Below, piece after piece: positions 27,412 to 36,962 of a stretch of 64,000 bases of DNA. The position numbers and the translations under genes are program-made. Below the pieces are notes generated by a model, which was not told the origin of the DNA, ran no database searches, and worked only from the letters and a program-made list of their open reading frames with translations. Numbering within the stretch: the first letter of the stretch is position 1; the number at the start of each line of letters is the position of its first letter. The DNA is from Vreelandella aquamarina. GTDB taxonomy: Bacteria > Pseudomonadota > Gammaproteobacteria > Pseudomonadales > Halomonadaceae. The stretch spans positions 1 through 64,000 of the forward strand of contig NZ_JABYQT010000013.1 of NCBI RefSeq assembly GCF_020075495.1. The letters run 5' to 3'.

Positions 27412-27858
27412 TCAGCGGTGCGGCTTGCGTTTTTGCAAGGCGTAGAGTTCACGAATCAGCTGGCGGCATCCCTGCATGCACTCATCTACCACCGGTTCGA
27501 TGGGGTCGGGCAGCGGGTGGGTGAAAAGGGTGGACAGCGCCTGCATCAACACACGTTCCTGCTCCAGAAGCTCGTTGATCAATACCTGGCTGTCGTTACC
27601 GACAAAGCTCTTCAGCCGGCTCCAGAGCCACAGGAAGTCATCGCGCTCGACATCAGCATCGCGGGGTAGCATCTTCAGGTGCGCACGGGCAAGTTCCTGC
27701 AGCTTGCGCATCTGTTTCAGGCGGGCCGTATAGTGGGGTTTCAGCGCATCGCGCAGCGATGGGCGCAGGCGTTCGATATTGTCCTGGAAATAATCAATGC
27801 TGTCGGCCAGCGCTTCCAGCACGCTGTCCATCGCCACTTGGCGATTGTCGAGAAACAT
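27412..27858 (-). CDS. Predicted helical-bundle protein, hypothetical
   Basis: A 148-residue soluble protein, almost entirely alpha-helical. Heptad-like stretches such as LEALADSIDYFQDNIERL, RLKQMRKLQELARAHLKML and LINELLEQERVLMQALSTL suggest a four-helix bundle. I see no metal-ligand motif. ATG at 27858 has AAGGAGGTAGACGCTC before it, which is a strong ribosome site. It lies 88 bp downstream of rimK on the same strand, with a hairpin in between. Confidence 0.72.
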   Translation of the reverse strand: MFLDNRQVAMDSVLEALADSIDYFQDNIERLRPSLRDALKPHYTARLKQMRKLQELARAHLKMLPRDADVERDDFLWLWSRLKSFVGNDSQVLINELLEQERVLMQALSTLFTHPLPDPIEPVVDECMQGCRQLIRELYALQKRKPHR

Positions 27859-27891
27859 GAGCGTCTACCTCCTTCGGTGACGCAGATTGTG

Positions 27892-27918
27892 GGGGTGGCA
27901 GCGACGATTTGCCACCCC
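27892..27918 (-). terminator. Hairpin downstream of rimK
   Basis: A perfect 9-bp stem (GGGGTGGCA / TGCCACCCC) with a 9-nt loop lies 28 bp after the rimK stop. No T tract follows on the minus strand, so it may be a Rho-assisted terminator or a processing block. Confidence 0.5.
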
Positions 27919-27946
27919 TAATGCGGATTATTTTTCGGTTTTGCTC

Positions 27947-28855
27947 TTAGCCTTTAGGCTTGGGGGGCGCTTTGCGCATGGGGGAGGCGTTCTTCTCGAT
28001 ATGCTCGATGATCATGCCCGCGATATCCTTGCCCGTGGAACTCTCGATGCCTTGCAGGCCGGGCGAGGAGTTGACCTCCATGATGACCGGACCGTGATTG
28101 GAGCGCAAAAGATCCACCCCGGCAACGCTCAGCCCCATGGCCTTGGCGGCACGAATTGCCGTCGAGCGCTCCTCGGGAGTAATCCGGATGACGCTGGCGG
28201 TTCCGCCACGATGCAGATTGGAGCGAAATTCGCCTTCGGCGGCCTGACGCTTCATCGAAGCCACCACCTTGTCACCGATCACGAAGCAGCGAATATCGGC
28301 GCCACGCGCCTCCTTGATGTACTCCTGCACCATGATATTGGTCTTCATGCCCATGAAGGCCTGAATGACCGACTCCGCCGCCTGATTGGTTTCCGCCAGT
28401 ACCACACCGATGCCCTGGGTCCCCTCCAGAAGCTTGATGACCAGCGGTGCCCCCTTGACCATGGTGATCAGGTCGGGAATATCGTCAGGGGAGTGGGCGA
28501 AGCCGGTAATGGGAAGCCCGAGTCCCTTGCGCGAAAGCAGCTGCAGCGAGCGCAGCTTGTCTCGCGAGCGAGTAATGGCCACCGAGTCGTTGATCACGTA
28601 GGTGCCCATCATTTCAAACTGACGCAGCACCGCGCAGCCGTAAAACGTGACCGAGGCGCCAATACGTGGAATGACCGCATCGAACGGCTCGATCTCCTGG
28701 CCCTTGTAATGAATCGAGGGGTGATGCGAGGCGATGCTCATGTAGCAGCGCAACGTATCCACCACGCGCGCCGTATGCCCGCGCGTCTCGGCCGCCTCGA
28801 TAAGGCGTCGCGTGGAGTACAGGTTGCGATTACGAGAAAGAAGAGCGATGTGCAT
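27947..28855 (-). CDS. rimK: RimK family alpha-L-glutamate ligase
   Basis: RimK is an ATP-grasp ligase that adds glutamate residues to the C-terminus of ribosomal protein S6. At 302 residues the length is typical. [22 protein letters not shown] opens the protein; the ATP-grasp core includes [47 protein letters not shown] and the metal-binding [13 protein letters not shown] near the end. The aspartic-protease-like RimB gene lies 40 bp upstream on the same strand; a rimA gene is not seen. Confidence 0.95.
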   Translation of the reverse strand: MHIALLSRNRNLYSTRRLIEAAETRGHTARVVDTLRCYMSIASHHPSIHYKGQEIEPFDAVIPRIGASVTFYGCAVLRQFEMMGTYVINDSVAITRSRDKLRSLQLLSRKGLGLPITGFAHSPDDIPDLITMVKGAPLVIKLLEGTQGIGVVLAETNQAAESVIQAFMGMKTNIMVQEYIKEARGADIRCFVIGDKVVASMKRQAAEGEFRSNLHRGGTASVIRITPEERSTAIRAAKAMGLSVAGVDLLRSNHGPVIMEVNSSPGLQGIESSTGKDIAGMIIEHIEKNASPMRKAPPKPKG

Positions 28856-28895
28856 TCAGGACTCCGGGCCAAATAAAGGACTGATCATTGTTGAG

Positions 28896-29336
28896 TTAAG
28901 GCTCGCCATGGAGAAATGCGGCGCCTGGAGCAACCAGCAGGCGGCGCATGGCGCGGCGTCCAAGTAACATGGGATGACGCATATTGCTGCGATCGGTCAG
29001 GGTCAGCTCAACGAAGAAGTTCAACTGGCCCATCTGCATGGGTGTGCGAATCACGTAGCGCCACTCGCTGTGCCCGTTTGAACTGGTGACTCGACGCCGG
29101 TCATGAAGATGCAGCTTGAGACGGTGTTCAGGCGTTGCTGGCCCGCCACTGTGAGTAATGAAGCTCACCCAGAGCTGGCCCTGTTCATCTTCATGAGTTT
29201 CAATGCTTTCGGCATGCAGCGCTGACGTCCGGGCACCCGTGTCTGCTTTACAGCATAGGTGAAGACCCAGTTCAGGCAACGTCACCATTTCACGGCGGCC
29301 AATGACCGCTTTAGCCTGATAGGGGAGTTCCTTCAC
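28896..29336 (-). CDS. RimB-like retropepsin-type aspartic protease
   Basis: A 146-residue protein with KADTGARTSALHAESIE at residues 30-46; D32-T33-G34 is the aspartic-protease signature of the retropepsin-like (formerly 'ATP-dependent zinc protease') family. MLLGRRAMRRLLV near the end is the second conserved block. RimB in Pseudomonas trims poly-glutamate tails from S6 and is encoded beside rimK, as here, so the same role is inferred. It lies 40 bp upstream of rimK and is probably in the same operon. Confidence 0.88.
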   Translation of the reverse strand: MKELPYQAKAVIGRREMVTLPELGLHLCCKADTGARTSALHAESIETHEDEQGQLWVSFITHSGGPATPEHRLKLHLHDRRRVTSSNGHSEWRYVIRTPMQMGQLNFFVELTLTDRSNMRHPMLLGRRAMRRLLVAPGAAFLHGEP

Positions 29337-29376
29337 GATACACTCCTTCCTTGCAATTCGTTGAACATGTCCAGGG

Positions 29377-30411
29377 TCAGCGTTTGGCCGCCTGCGTCAT
29401 GGCGGCGAGCCTGCGTCGCACAGCCGAGCCTTCCGGGGCGTCGCGCAGTGCCAGCATGACAGGCAGACGCAGACGGGGAATCAGAGCGATATCGCGAACC
29501 ACGCTGGCAAAGTTGGTGCGTTCGTCTTCAGCCAGGCGATCAAGAAAAAGCGGCAGCCGGTTCGCATCTTCGAGCAGTGGCCAGCCCCGTCCGGCAATGG
29601 CTGCCAGAACATCAGGGCCGCAGGCATGCGGATCCTCCAGCAGGCTCGAGTACCACGTGGCAACGTCTGAGGAGTCAGAGCTTCCCACTGCACGAATGCA
29701 GGCGCACAGTGTTTCCATGTCGCCTTCATCCGCTGCTTGTTCACCGCGCAGGCGAAGCGCCGCTACCAGCGCCGGGGCAAGCGCCTGATGCTCTAAACAG
29801 TAGCAGAGTGAATGGACAACGCCAGCAGGCAGTGCAGCAAGCCTTGATGCCAGTACCTCTGCCTGCTCGGCGTCCAGGCGCACCGCGTAATCGGCGATCC
29901 CCTGCAGCCCCAGGGCCTGCCAGTCGATGGCCTGTTGACCGGTCAGGTAGGCATCGACCGGTTCGAAGTGCTGGCTTGCCGGCAGCTCACGCTCGCGGGT
30001 GGCATGTGCGTTCAGCATCGCCTGGAAGGTCACGCTGGGTGTAAACGCGAGCGGATTATCCTTCATAAAGTGATCCGCGTCTTTAGCGTTTTGACCTATC
30101 GTGGAAACATTTTTACCCAGTGTTTCCATGAGTCGATTCAGAAAGCCATCGCGCTGGGCGGGGGAGAGGAGCCCCTGCTCATCCAAGGGCAGCGCCAAAA
30201 ACCAGATGGCAGGCTCTGGCATGTCGCCCAGGGTGAATATGGCGGCCAGGCGCGCCTGACCTTGCCAGGGTTCGGGCCATGGACGTTGGCCCTGTTCGAA
30301 TTCGGCGAGTATCTGGCGTGAAAGAGGCGCCACGCGACGGCCCATATGGTAGAGCGAAACGTCAGCGCCGCTGCGTGTAAAGAATTCTTCAATGGTCTGA
30401 ATTGGTTGCAT
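29377..30411 (-). CDS. DUF3549 family protein
   Basis: A soluble 344-residue protein of the gammaproteobacterial DUF3549 family, without known function. The N-terminal FFTRSGADVSLYHMGRRVAPLSRQI and PWPEPWQGQARLAAIF are recognisable. The C-terminal two thirds are helical and Ala/Leu rich, perhaps HEAT-like. ATG at 30411 is preferred to an upstream start because AAGGAC lies four bases before it. It is 40 bp upstream of the rimB-like gene, so it may head the rimB-rimK transcript. Confidence 0.82.
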   Translation of the reverse strand: MQPIQTIEEFFTRSGADVSLYHMGRRVAPLSRQILAEFEQGQRPWPEPWQGQARLAAIFTLGDMPEPAIWFLALPLDEQGLLSPAQRDGFLNRLMETLGKNVSTIGQNAKDADHFMKDNPLAFTPSVTFQAMLNAHATRERELPASQHFEPVDAYLTGQQAIDWQALGLQGIADYAVRLDAEQAEVLASRLAALPAGVVHSLCYCLEHQALAPALVAALRLRGEQAADEGDMETLCACIRAVGSSDSSDVATWYSSLLEDPHACGPDVLAAIAGRGWPLLEDANRLPLFLDRLAEDERTNFASVVRDIALIPRLRLPVMLALRDAPEGSAVRRRLAAMTQAAKR

Positions 30412-30696
30412 GATGTCCTTCCGCATTGCAAGTTTGCACTCTACCTTGCCCCTTTCCCGGTGTCAGCCGAAATGGCTGATAAATCCTTGCCTTGTCTGGT
30501 GAGCGATCAAAAATTGAGCAACCTTGCGAAAACCTTCTGAGAGTAGCGTTAGCGAGACCTTTCCATAGTTTATCCACAGGCTCTTGCAGGTTTTCTGTGA
30601 ATCTGTGAGTAAGGATCTTCTGACTGGGTATAAGTGGCAACTCGGCTGCAGAGTTGGGATAATGGAGCAACCGAAAACGATCTGATCAAGGTGTCT
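30412..30696. promoter_or_regulatory. Divergent intergenic region with a DnaA box
   Basis: This 285-bp gap separates the DUF3549 gene from yqcC. It holds no convincing reading frame. TTATCCACA at 30570-30578 is a perfect DnaA box, but it is single, with no neighbouring boxes or AT-rich unwinding element, so it is not an origin. Promoters for both genes should lie here. Confidence 0.5.
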
Positions 30697-31029
30697 ATGA
30701 GCGTCCATCAACAGCTTCAAACCGCACTCATCGAGCTTGAAGCCGCCATGAAGGCCGCCAATCTGTGGCGTGTCCCGACTCCCGACCCCAGTGCTTTTGC
30801 AAGCCATGAGCCATTTTGCATCGATACCATGTCGCTGCCCCAATGGGTACGCTTCGTGTTCGTCGCTCGGCTCAACGCGCTTGTAGACGCGCAAGCGCCC
30901 ATGCCCGCCAAGTGTGATGTTGCCCCGGCCATGGTCGCCTACATGACGCAGGAGAAGGTGCGCGCCAGCGACCAGGTGCTGGTAGCGCGCGCTTTTGAAA
31001 GGGTCGACCAGCTGGTGACCGATAACTAG
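30697..31029 (+). CDS. yqcC: YqcC family protein
   Basis: A 110-residue cytoplasmic protein of the YqcC (DUF446) family. The segments MKAANLWRVPTPDPSAFAS, PFCIDTMSLPQWVRFVFVARLNALVDA and MPAKCDVAPAM match the family. In enterobacteria yqcC is next to truC; here it stands alone. The function is not established. ATG at 30697 is chosen with AAGG a few bases upstream; the frame upstream is open but non-coding in character. Confidence 0.9.
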   Translation: MSVHQQLQTALIELEAAMKAANLWRVPTPDPSAFASHEPFCIDTMSLPQWVRFVFVARLNALVDAQAPMPAKCDVAPAMVAYMTQEKVRASDQVLVARAFERVDQLVTDN

Positions 31030-31090
31030 ACGATGAAGTAATCGGGCCTACGCTTGCAGGCCCGGTTGCACAAAACGTGCAGTGCGTTTT

Positions 31091-31141
31091 GACAAAAACG
31101 GTCGCTTGTCAAAAACGATCGCTTGTCAAAAACGGTAGCTT
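31091..31141. repeat. 17-bp unit in three tandem copies at the ompW 3' end
   Basis: Three adjacent 17-bp units (31091-31107, 31108-31124, 31125-31141) share the pattern of GTCAAAAACG followed by a short GCTT end, with one or two changes each. The right-hand copy encodes the last residues and stop codon of OmpW; the other two lie beyond the stop. Confidence 0.9.
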
Positions 31142-31752
31142 AGCCCGCCCATGACCACGATCGGGTCGATATCCACAGAACCCGCGGCTTCGCCATTGAT
31201 AGTGGCATCGGTGTTGATATCCAGATACCAGGCGGCGGCGTTCAGCGCCCAGTGATCGTCGATGACCAGGTCAACGCCTACCTGACCGGCTGCGCCCCAG
31301 GAATTGTCAAGGTCTAGCTCGCCAATGGCCAGGTGCTCACTCGAGAAGCGCGTGTAGTTGATGCCTGCGCCAACGTAGGGCTGCACGCGGGACTCGGTAC
31401 CACCCAGCGGGTAGTACTGAAGTGTCAGCGTTGGCGGAAGATGCTTGGTAGACGCAAGGTTATCCCCATTGAGCTCGATGTCATGCTCGAACGGGCGGGC
31501 AGCCAGTAGCTCCAGGCCCAGCTTGTCGTGGAAACGATAACCAAGGGTAAAGGCAAAGTCGGTCTTGTCCTGCACATCGACTGAAAAAGCGCCGTCGGCG
31601 AGCGTGCCGTTGTCACTTTTAGGCGATACCTTGGCGACCCCCACACGGGTAAAGAAATCACCCGCACCGTAGGCGAGAGCCTGTGTGCTGGTCAGCAGTG
31701 ACGCGGCGGCAATGCCGGTGACGAGTAAAGTAGGCAGTGATGGGTGGCGCAT
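31126..31752 (-). CDS. ompW: OmpW family outer membrane protein
   Basis: An eight-stranded outer membrane beta-barrel of 208 residues. A signal peptide ends near residue 27 (STQALA). The mature part has GDFFTRVGVAKVSPKSD, LGYRFHDKLGLELLAA, and the C-terminal MGGLSYRF, which ends in Phe as required for barrel assembly. OmpW forms a small hydrophobic channel and often responds to salt and carbon source. The stop codon lies inside a 17-bp tandem repeat. A 240-bp gap upstream should hold its promoter. Confidence 0.93.
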   Translation of the reverse strand: MRHPSLPTLLVTGIAAASLLTSTQALAYGAGDFFTRVGVAKVSPKSDNGTLADGAFSVDVQDKTDFAFTLGYRFHDKLGLELLAARPFEHDIELNGDNLASTKHLPPTLTLQYYPLGGTESRVQPYVGAGINYTRFSSEHLAIGELDLDNSWGAAGQVGVDLVIDDHWALNAAAWYLDINTDATINGEAAGSVDIDPIVVMGGLSYRF

Positions 31753-31938
31753 AGCGTTGCTCCTTCCGTCAGCATGATTCCGGTGAATGATGTAAGTCGT
31801 TGTGAATCATGGGGGTAGTGTATCGGCAGGAAAGAGCGCCGTTATTGACTTGAAGCAAAGAGCAGAGCGCTGTCCGAAATTAGCTTAATCAGAAGACTGC
31901 GGTCAGGCGAGGTGGGTTGCATCGAGGGTTTCTTTGGA

Positions 31939-31982
31939 GGCCCCAGGCCTTCTCGCGTAATACCGCGAGAAGGCCTGGGGCC
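31939..31982 (-). terminator. Long hairpin downstream of putP
   Basis: A 19-bp perfect inverted repeat (31939-31957 with 31964-31982) with a 6-nt loop lies just past the putP stop. No T tract follows on either strand. Its length and GC content suggest a Rho-independent-like block or an mRNA-stabilising structure. Confidence 0.7.
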
Positions 31983-31993
31983 AGCGGTAGGGC

Positions 31994-33484
31994 CTAGCGC
32001 TCGATGTGCTGGTATTCGCCAGCGTCAGCCGTCATGGCGCTTACCACCATGATGGCGATGAACGATGCAATGAAGCCAGGAATGATCTCGTAGATACCAG
32101 GGCCGCCCAGGAACGCGCTGCTCCAGCCCAGCGAAATCCAGATCATGACCGTGGCGGCACCGACGATCATGCCCGCGATGGCGCCGGCACCGTTGGTGCG
32201 CGACCACATCAGCGACAGCAGAATCAGCGGACCGAACGCGGCGCCAAAGCCAGCCCAGGCGTTGCTCACCAGGCCCAGTACCTGAGAGTTGGGGTCCGAG
32301 GCGATCAGCGCCGCTACCAGGCCTACCAGCACCACGCTTATCCGGCCAACGGTCACGGTCTGCTTCTCGGACGCCTGCTTGTTCAAGAACAACCGGTAGA
32401 AATCTTCCGTCAGCGAAGACGATGCCACCAGCAACTGGCTTGAAATCGTGCTCATGACGGCGGCGAGCAGCGCCGCGTACAAGAAGCCGGTAACCAGCGG
32501 GTGGAACAGGAGATCCGCCAGGATGATGAAGATCGTCTCTGCGTCCTGAATCTCCATGCCGTTGCGAAGCGCATAGGCGCGACCGAAGATGCCAAGCGAA
32601 ATCGCGCCGATCATTGATACTGCCATCCAGCCCATGCCGATGTTACGCGCAGTCGGTACATCCTTGAGATGACGGATGGCCATGAAGCGGACGATGATAT
32701 GTGGCTGTCCAAAGTACCCAAGCCCCCAGGTGACTGCAGAGAGCCAGCCGATAAAGGTCAATCCGTCGGTCCAGGATAAAAGTGTTGGATCGAAGCTGTT
32801 GAGCGTTTGTGACGCCTGGCTGAAGCCGCCGCCACCTTCACCGAACAGCACCACCGCTGGCATGATGACCAGAGCAAGCATCATGATGCAGCCCTGCACG
32901 AAATCCGTCATGCTCACGGCCATGAAACCGCCTACCACGGTATAAAGAAGTACCACCGCCAAGGTGATGATGATGCCCAGCGCGTAGTCGCTCATGCTGC
33001 CGATATTGATGATGCCGGCAAAAGCGTTTTCAAACAGCTTGCCGCCCGCGACCAGGCCGGAGGCTGTATAAACCGCAAAAAAGATGACGATAACGATGGC
33101 CGATACCGTTCTCAATGACATTGCCCGGGTGGGAAACCGGTTGGCCAGAAAGGCCGGAATGGTAATCGCATTGCCATAGTGAGCGGTCTGCTCACGCAGT
33201 CGCGGAGCCACCAGGATCCAGTTGAGAAAGGCACCTGCAAACAGGCCAATGCCGATCCAGGCCGCTCCCAGTCCGTTATCGAAAATTGCCCCCGGCAGAC
33301 CCAGCAGCAGCCAGCCGCTCATGTCCGAAGCGCCGGCCGAAAGTGCGGCTACCTTGGGACTCAGCGTCCGGCCCCCCAGCACGTAGTCTTCCGAGGTGGA
33401 TGTCGAGGTGCGCATGGCATATACGCCAATCCAGATCATGAGCGCAAAGTACGCAAGAAGACTGATCCAAACACCAATAGCCAT
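31994..33484 (-). CDS. putP: Sodium/proline symporter PutP
   Basis: PutP is a Na+/proline symporter of the SSS family in the inner membrane. At 496 residues with about 13 hydrophobic segments it matches family length. Signature regions are SEDYVLGGRTLSPKVAALSAGASDMSGWLLLGLPG near residue 30 and ISSQLLVASSSLTEDFYRLF near residue 340, both involved in Na+ and substrate binding. It lies downstream of putA on the same strand with a 136-bp gap holding a hairpin, so it may have its own promoter too. Confidence 0.96.
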   Translation of the reverse strand: MAIGVWISLLAYFALMIWIGVYAMRTSTSTSEDYVLGGRTLSPKVAALSAGASDMSGWLLLGLPGAIFDNGLGAAWIGIGLFAGAFLNWILVAPRLREQTAHYGNAITIPAFLANRFPTRAMSLRTVSAIVIVIFFAVYTASGLVAGGKLFENAFAGIINIGSMSDYALGIIITLAVVLLYTVVGGFMAVSMTDFVQGCIMMLALVIMPAVVLFGEGGGGFSQASQTLNSFDPTLLSWTDGLTFIGWLSAVTWGLGYFGQPHIIVRFMAIRHLKDVPTARNIGMGWMAVSMIGAISLGIFGRAYALRNGMEIQDAETIFIILADLLFHPLVTGFLYAALLAAVMSTISSQLLVASSSLTEDFYRLFLNKQASEKQTVTVGRISVVLVGLVAALIASDPNSQVLGLVSNAWAGFGAAFGPLILLSLMWSRTNGAGAIAGMIVGAATVMIWISLGWSSAFLGGPGIYEIIPGFIASFIAIMVVSAMTADAGEYQHIER

Positions 33485-33526
33485 GAAGTTCTCCCGTTAT
33501 CATGTCGGATGGTTCCGACAGGTGAG

Positions 33527-33558
33527 GGCGCCTTCCCGTATACATCGGGTAAGGCGCC
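33527..33558 (-). terminator. Hairpin between putA and putP
   Basis: GGCGCCTTCCCG at 33527-33538 pairs with CGGG-T-AAGGCGCC at 33546-33558, one bulged base, 7-nt loop. It lies between putA and putP on the transcribed minus strand and could reduce read-through or sit in the putP leader. No T tract follows. Confidence 0.5.
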
Positions 33559-33620
33559 GCCTTGTTGTTGTTAACCCTGTTATCTTTTTAGGTTGCCAAG
33601 GTCAGTGTACGCCTTGCCGT

Positions 33621-36600
33621 TTACTCATCACCCAGCGCGAGCAGGGATGCATTGCCTCCCAGCGCCGCTGTATTGTTGGTAACGGTCTTTTCCGTGATGA
33701 AGCGTTGCAGGTAGTGCGGGCCGCCCGCTTTCGGGCCAGTGCCCGAGAGCCCTTGGCCGCCAAAGGGCTGAACGCCTACCACGGCCCCGATGATATTACG
33801 GTTTATATACACATTGCCTACTCGAATATTACGCGCTATTTCAGCGGCAAAGGATTCGTTGCGGCTATGTACGCCAAACGTCAGGCCATAACCCCGGCCA
33901 TTGATGTCCTTGATCACTTGATCAAGCTCGCGGGCCTTGTAGCGAACGATATGCAGTACAGGGCCGAACTGCTCGCGGGTCAGTGAGTTGATGCTGTCGA
34001 TGACAAAGGCAACCGGCGCCACGAAAGTGCCGTGCTGGGTGTGTTCAGCCGCCATGGGGGACTCGGCGACCATACGGTTTTCAGCCTTGAGCCTTTCGAT
34101 ATGCTCAAGCAGTCCCTTGCGTGCTTCCTCATCGATCACCGGGCCAACGTCAGTTCCCAGATCACGCGGGTCGCCCATGCGCAGCTCGTTCATTGCCCCT
34201 TGCAAGATGGTGATCACGCGGTCGGCAACGTCATCCTGCAGGTAAAGCACGCGCAGCGCCGAACAGCGCTGGCCGGCGCTTTGAAAGGCGGACTGAACCA
34301 CGTCCACCACTACCTGCTCGGGCAGGGCAGTGGAGTCGACGATCATGGCATTCATGCCGCCGGTTTCGGCAATCAGGGTGGGCAGCGGCGCGTTTTCACG
34401 TGCGGCCAGGGCGCGGTTGATGACCTGGGCGGTGTCGGTGCCGCCGGTGAATACCACGCCGGTAATACGCGAATCCGAGGTCAGCACGTTGCCGACCGTC
34501 GGGCCGTCACCCGGAAGCAGCTGTACCACGTCGCGAGGCAGGCCAGCTTCGTAAAGCAGCTCGATCACTCGGTGGGCAACGATGGAGGTCTGCTCGGCGG
34601 GCTTGGCCAGCACCGTGTTGCCGGTAACCGTGGCGGCAACGATCTGACCGCAGAAGATGGCCACCGGGAAGTTCCAGGGGCTGATCGCGGCAAATACGCC
34701 TTTACCGCCCAGGATAAGCCGGTTGGATTCACCCGTCGGGCCGGGCAGTTCGATTGGCTCCCCCAACGACTCCTCGGCACGCATGGCGTAGTAGCGGCAG
34801 AAATCCACCGCTTCCTTGATCTCATCCACGCCATCGGTCAGAAGCTTGCCACCTTCGCGGGAGCAAAGGGCCATCAGCTCCGCCATGTTGTCTTCCATCA
34901 GCTCGGCCAGGCGACGCAGCACAGCAGCACGCTCGGCCACCGGCGTGGCTTCCCAGCGCGGAAAGGCTTCCCAGGCGGCGTCCACTGCCTTGGCGGCCTG
35001 CTCGTTCGTCGTCCACTGTACGTGGCCTACGCGCTGGCGACGATCAAAGGGCGAGGTCACCTCATGCGTATTGGCAGCGTCGTCGGCCACGTCAAAGGCC
35101 AGCAGCGGCTTGGCCAGGTACTGCTTGTCCATGAAGTCGGCCATCTTCTCCATCAGCGGGTAGAAGTGGCTGCGCACGTTCAGGTTGACGCCGCGCGAAT
35201 TGGGCCGCTTCGGCCCGTAGATATCGCGGGGCAGCGGGATGCGCGTATTGGTCAGCGATTTCTGCTTGCGCAAGGTCTCGATCGGGTGCTGGCACAGCCA
35301 CTCGACGGGCACTTCCGGGTCGACCAGCTGGTGGACGAAGGAGGAATTGGCACCATTTTCCAGCAGGCGGCGTACCAGATAGGGAAGTAGATCCTTATGG
35401 GCGCCAACCGGAGCATAGATACGGCAGTAGGTGCCTTGCGGGGCACGCGCGAGGGCCGCGTCATAAAGCGCTTCACCCATGCCGTGCAGGCGCTGGAACT
35501 CGAACGGGCGGCTATCGTGGTTGGCCAGCTCGAGAATGGTGGTCACCGTATGGGCATTGTGAGTGGCAAACTGCGGAAAGATACGCCCCAGGGTATCGTT
35601 GGAAAGCAGGAACTGGGCGCAGGCCAGATAGGCAACATCGGTGCAGGCCTTGCGGGTATACACCGGGTAACCATCAACCCCCAGCTGCTGGGATTCCTTG
35701 ATTTCACTATCCCAGTACGCACCCTTCACCAGGCGCAGGGGAATTTCATCGCCCTGCTGGTCGGCCAGGCGATTGAGGTAGTGAAGCACCGGCAAGGCAC
35801 GCTTCGAGTAGGCCTGTACTACCAGGCCAAAGTGGCCCCAGCCCCTGACGGCGCTGCTTTCGTAGACGGCACGGAAGACTTCCAGCGATAGCTCCAGGCG
35901 GTCGACTTCTTCGGCATCGATGGTCACGGCCACGTCCAGCTCGCGGGCCTTGGTGACCAGCTTGATGACTGTCTCGACCAGCTCCGCCAGCACCTGCTCG
36001 CGGCGGCCAAACTCGTAGCGGGGGTGAAGCGCGGAAAGCTTGATCGAGACTGACGGTTTGGGCGTCTTGTCGCTCAGACGCTGGGAGGTCTTGCCGACCT
36101 GCTCGATGGCGCGAGCGTAGTCGTCGAAGTAGCGCTTGGCGTCGTCGCGGGTGCGTGCGGCTTCGCCCAGCATGTCGTAGGAGTAGGTATAGCCCTTGTT
36201 GAACAGCGGCCTGGAGCGCTTAAGCGCTTCGTCGATATTCCGGCCCAGCACGAACTGCTTGCCCATGATCTTCATGGCTTCGACCATGGCGCGGCGAATG
36301 ACCGGCTCGCCCAGGCGGTTGACCATGCGGTTGATGAAGGTGGCGGGCTGGCCGTCCCTGGGGTGGTCAAGCTTCAGCACCCGGCCGGTCATCAATAGCC
36401 CCCAGGTGGAGGCATTCACCATCCAGGATTCGCTTTTGCCGGCATAGGATTGCCAGTCAGCGGGGCCAAGCTTGTCTTCGATCAAGGCATCGGCGGTCGC
36501 TTTGTCAGGAATGCGCAGCATGGCCTCGGCCAGGCACATCAGCATCAAGCCTTCGTGGGTATCCAGGCTGTATTGCTGTAAAAGCTCATCGATGGTGTCC

Positions 36601-36812
36601 ACGGCTGTGTCCATTTCGCGGACATCGCGGATCAGCGCCGCCGTGTTGGCCTCAATGCGAGCGAAGTCTTCGCGATCCGTATCCAGCAGCTTGATCAGCT
36701 CACCCACGTAGGTTTCTTCGTCCACGATGTAGTGATCGCTTACCCGTGCCATCAGCGTATCAAGATCAGTTTGCCAGGTGGCAGAGTCACGCATTTTTTT
36801 AGCGTTGAGCAT
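33621..36812 (-). CDS. putA: Bifunctional proline dehydrogenase / L-glutamate-gamma-semialdehyde dehydrogenase PutA
   Basis: PutA oxidises proline to glutamate in two steps. In this 1063-residue protein the FAD-dependent proline dehydrogenase barrel spans about residues 130-460 (PSVSIKLSALHPRYE, RLVKGAYWDSEIK) and the NAD-dependent aldehyde dehydrogenase about 540-1040, with AETGGMNAMIVDS and catalytic Cys in SAGQRCSALRV near residue 850. It begins with MLNAKKMRDSATWQ and has no N-terminal ribbon-helix-helix DNA-binding domain, unlike the roughly 1320-residue E. coli PutA; the C-terminal extension is also absent. It therefore cannot autoregulate in the E. coli way. An AraC-type gene lies 150 bp upstream. 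Confidence 0.97.
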   Translation of the reverse strand: MLNAKKMRDSATWQTDLDTLMARVSDHYIVDEETYVGELIKLLDTDREDFARIEANTAALIRDVREMDTAVDTIDELLQQYSLDTHEGLMLMCLAEAMLRIPDKATADALIEDKLGPADWQSYAGKSESWMVNASTWGLLMTGRVLKLDHPRDGQPATFINRMVNRLGEPVIRRAMVEAMKIMGKQFVLGRNIDEALKRSRPLFNKGYTYSYDMLGEAARTRDDAKRYFDDYARAIEQVGKTSQRLSDKTPKPSVSIKLSALHPRYEFGRREQVLAELVETVIKLVTKARELDVAVTIDAEEVDRLELSLEVFRAVYESSAVRGWGHFGLVVQAYSKRALPVLHYLNRLADQQGDEIPLRLVKGAYWDSEIKESQQLGVDGYPVYTRKACTDVAYLACAQFLLSNDTLGRIFPQFATHNAHTVTTILELANHDSRPFEFQRLHGMGEALYDAALARAPQGTYCRIYAPVGAHKDLLPYLVRRLLENGANSSFVHQLVDPEVPVEWLCQHPIETLRKQKSLTNTRIPLPRDIYGPKRPNSRGVNLNVRSHFYPLMEKMADFMDKQYLAKPLLAFDVADDAANTHEVTSPFDRRQRVGHVQWTTNEQAAKAVDAAWEAFPRWEATPVAERAAVLRRLAELMEDNMAELMALCSREGGKLLTDGVDEIKEAVDFCRYYAMRAEESLGEPIELPGPTGESNRLILGGKGVFAAISPWNFPVAIFCGQIVAATVTGNTVLAKPAEQTSIVAHRVIELLYEAGLPRDVVQLLPGDGPTVGNVLTSDSRITGVVFTGGTDTAQVINRALAARENAPLPTLIAETGGMNAMIVDSTALPEQVVVDVVQSAFQSAGQRCSALRVLYLQDDVADRVITILQGAMNELRMGDPRDLGTDVGPVIDEEARKGLLEHIERLKAENRMVAESPMAAEHTQHGTFVAPVAFVIDSINSLTREQFGPVLHIVRYKARELDQVIKDINGRGYGLTFGVHSRNESFAAEIARNIRVGNVYINRNIIGAVVGVQPFGGQGLSGTGPKAGGPHYLQRFITEKTVTNNTAALGGNASLLALGDE

Positions 36813-36962
36813 TGAGGCCCCCGTGAATCCAGTTAAAGCGAATAGGTGGTCGGGCGGTTAGGCCCAGGCAGCGCTCGAATGTAGAGCGCCGCGCGCCTGG
36901 TTGTATGTCGTTTTCTCGGCAAAACGTGTCAATTTCATGGCAAGCACAAGGAGTTTTCAACT

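Noticed and set aside
30570-30578. DnaA box as a sign of a replication origin
   Set aside because: A single box, no cluster and no dnaA, dnaN or gidA nearby.
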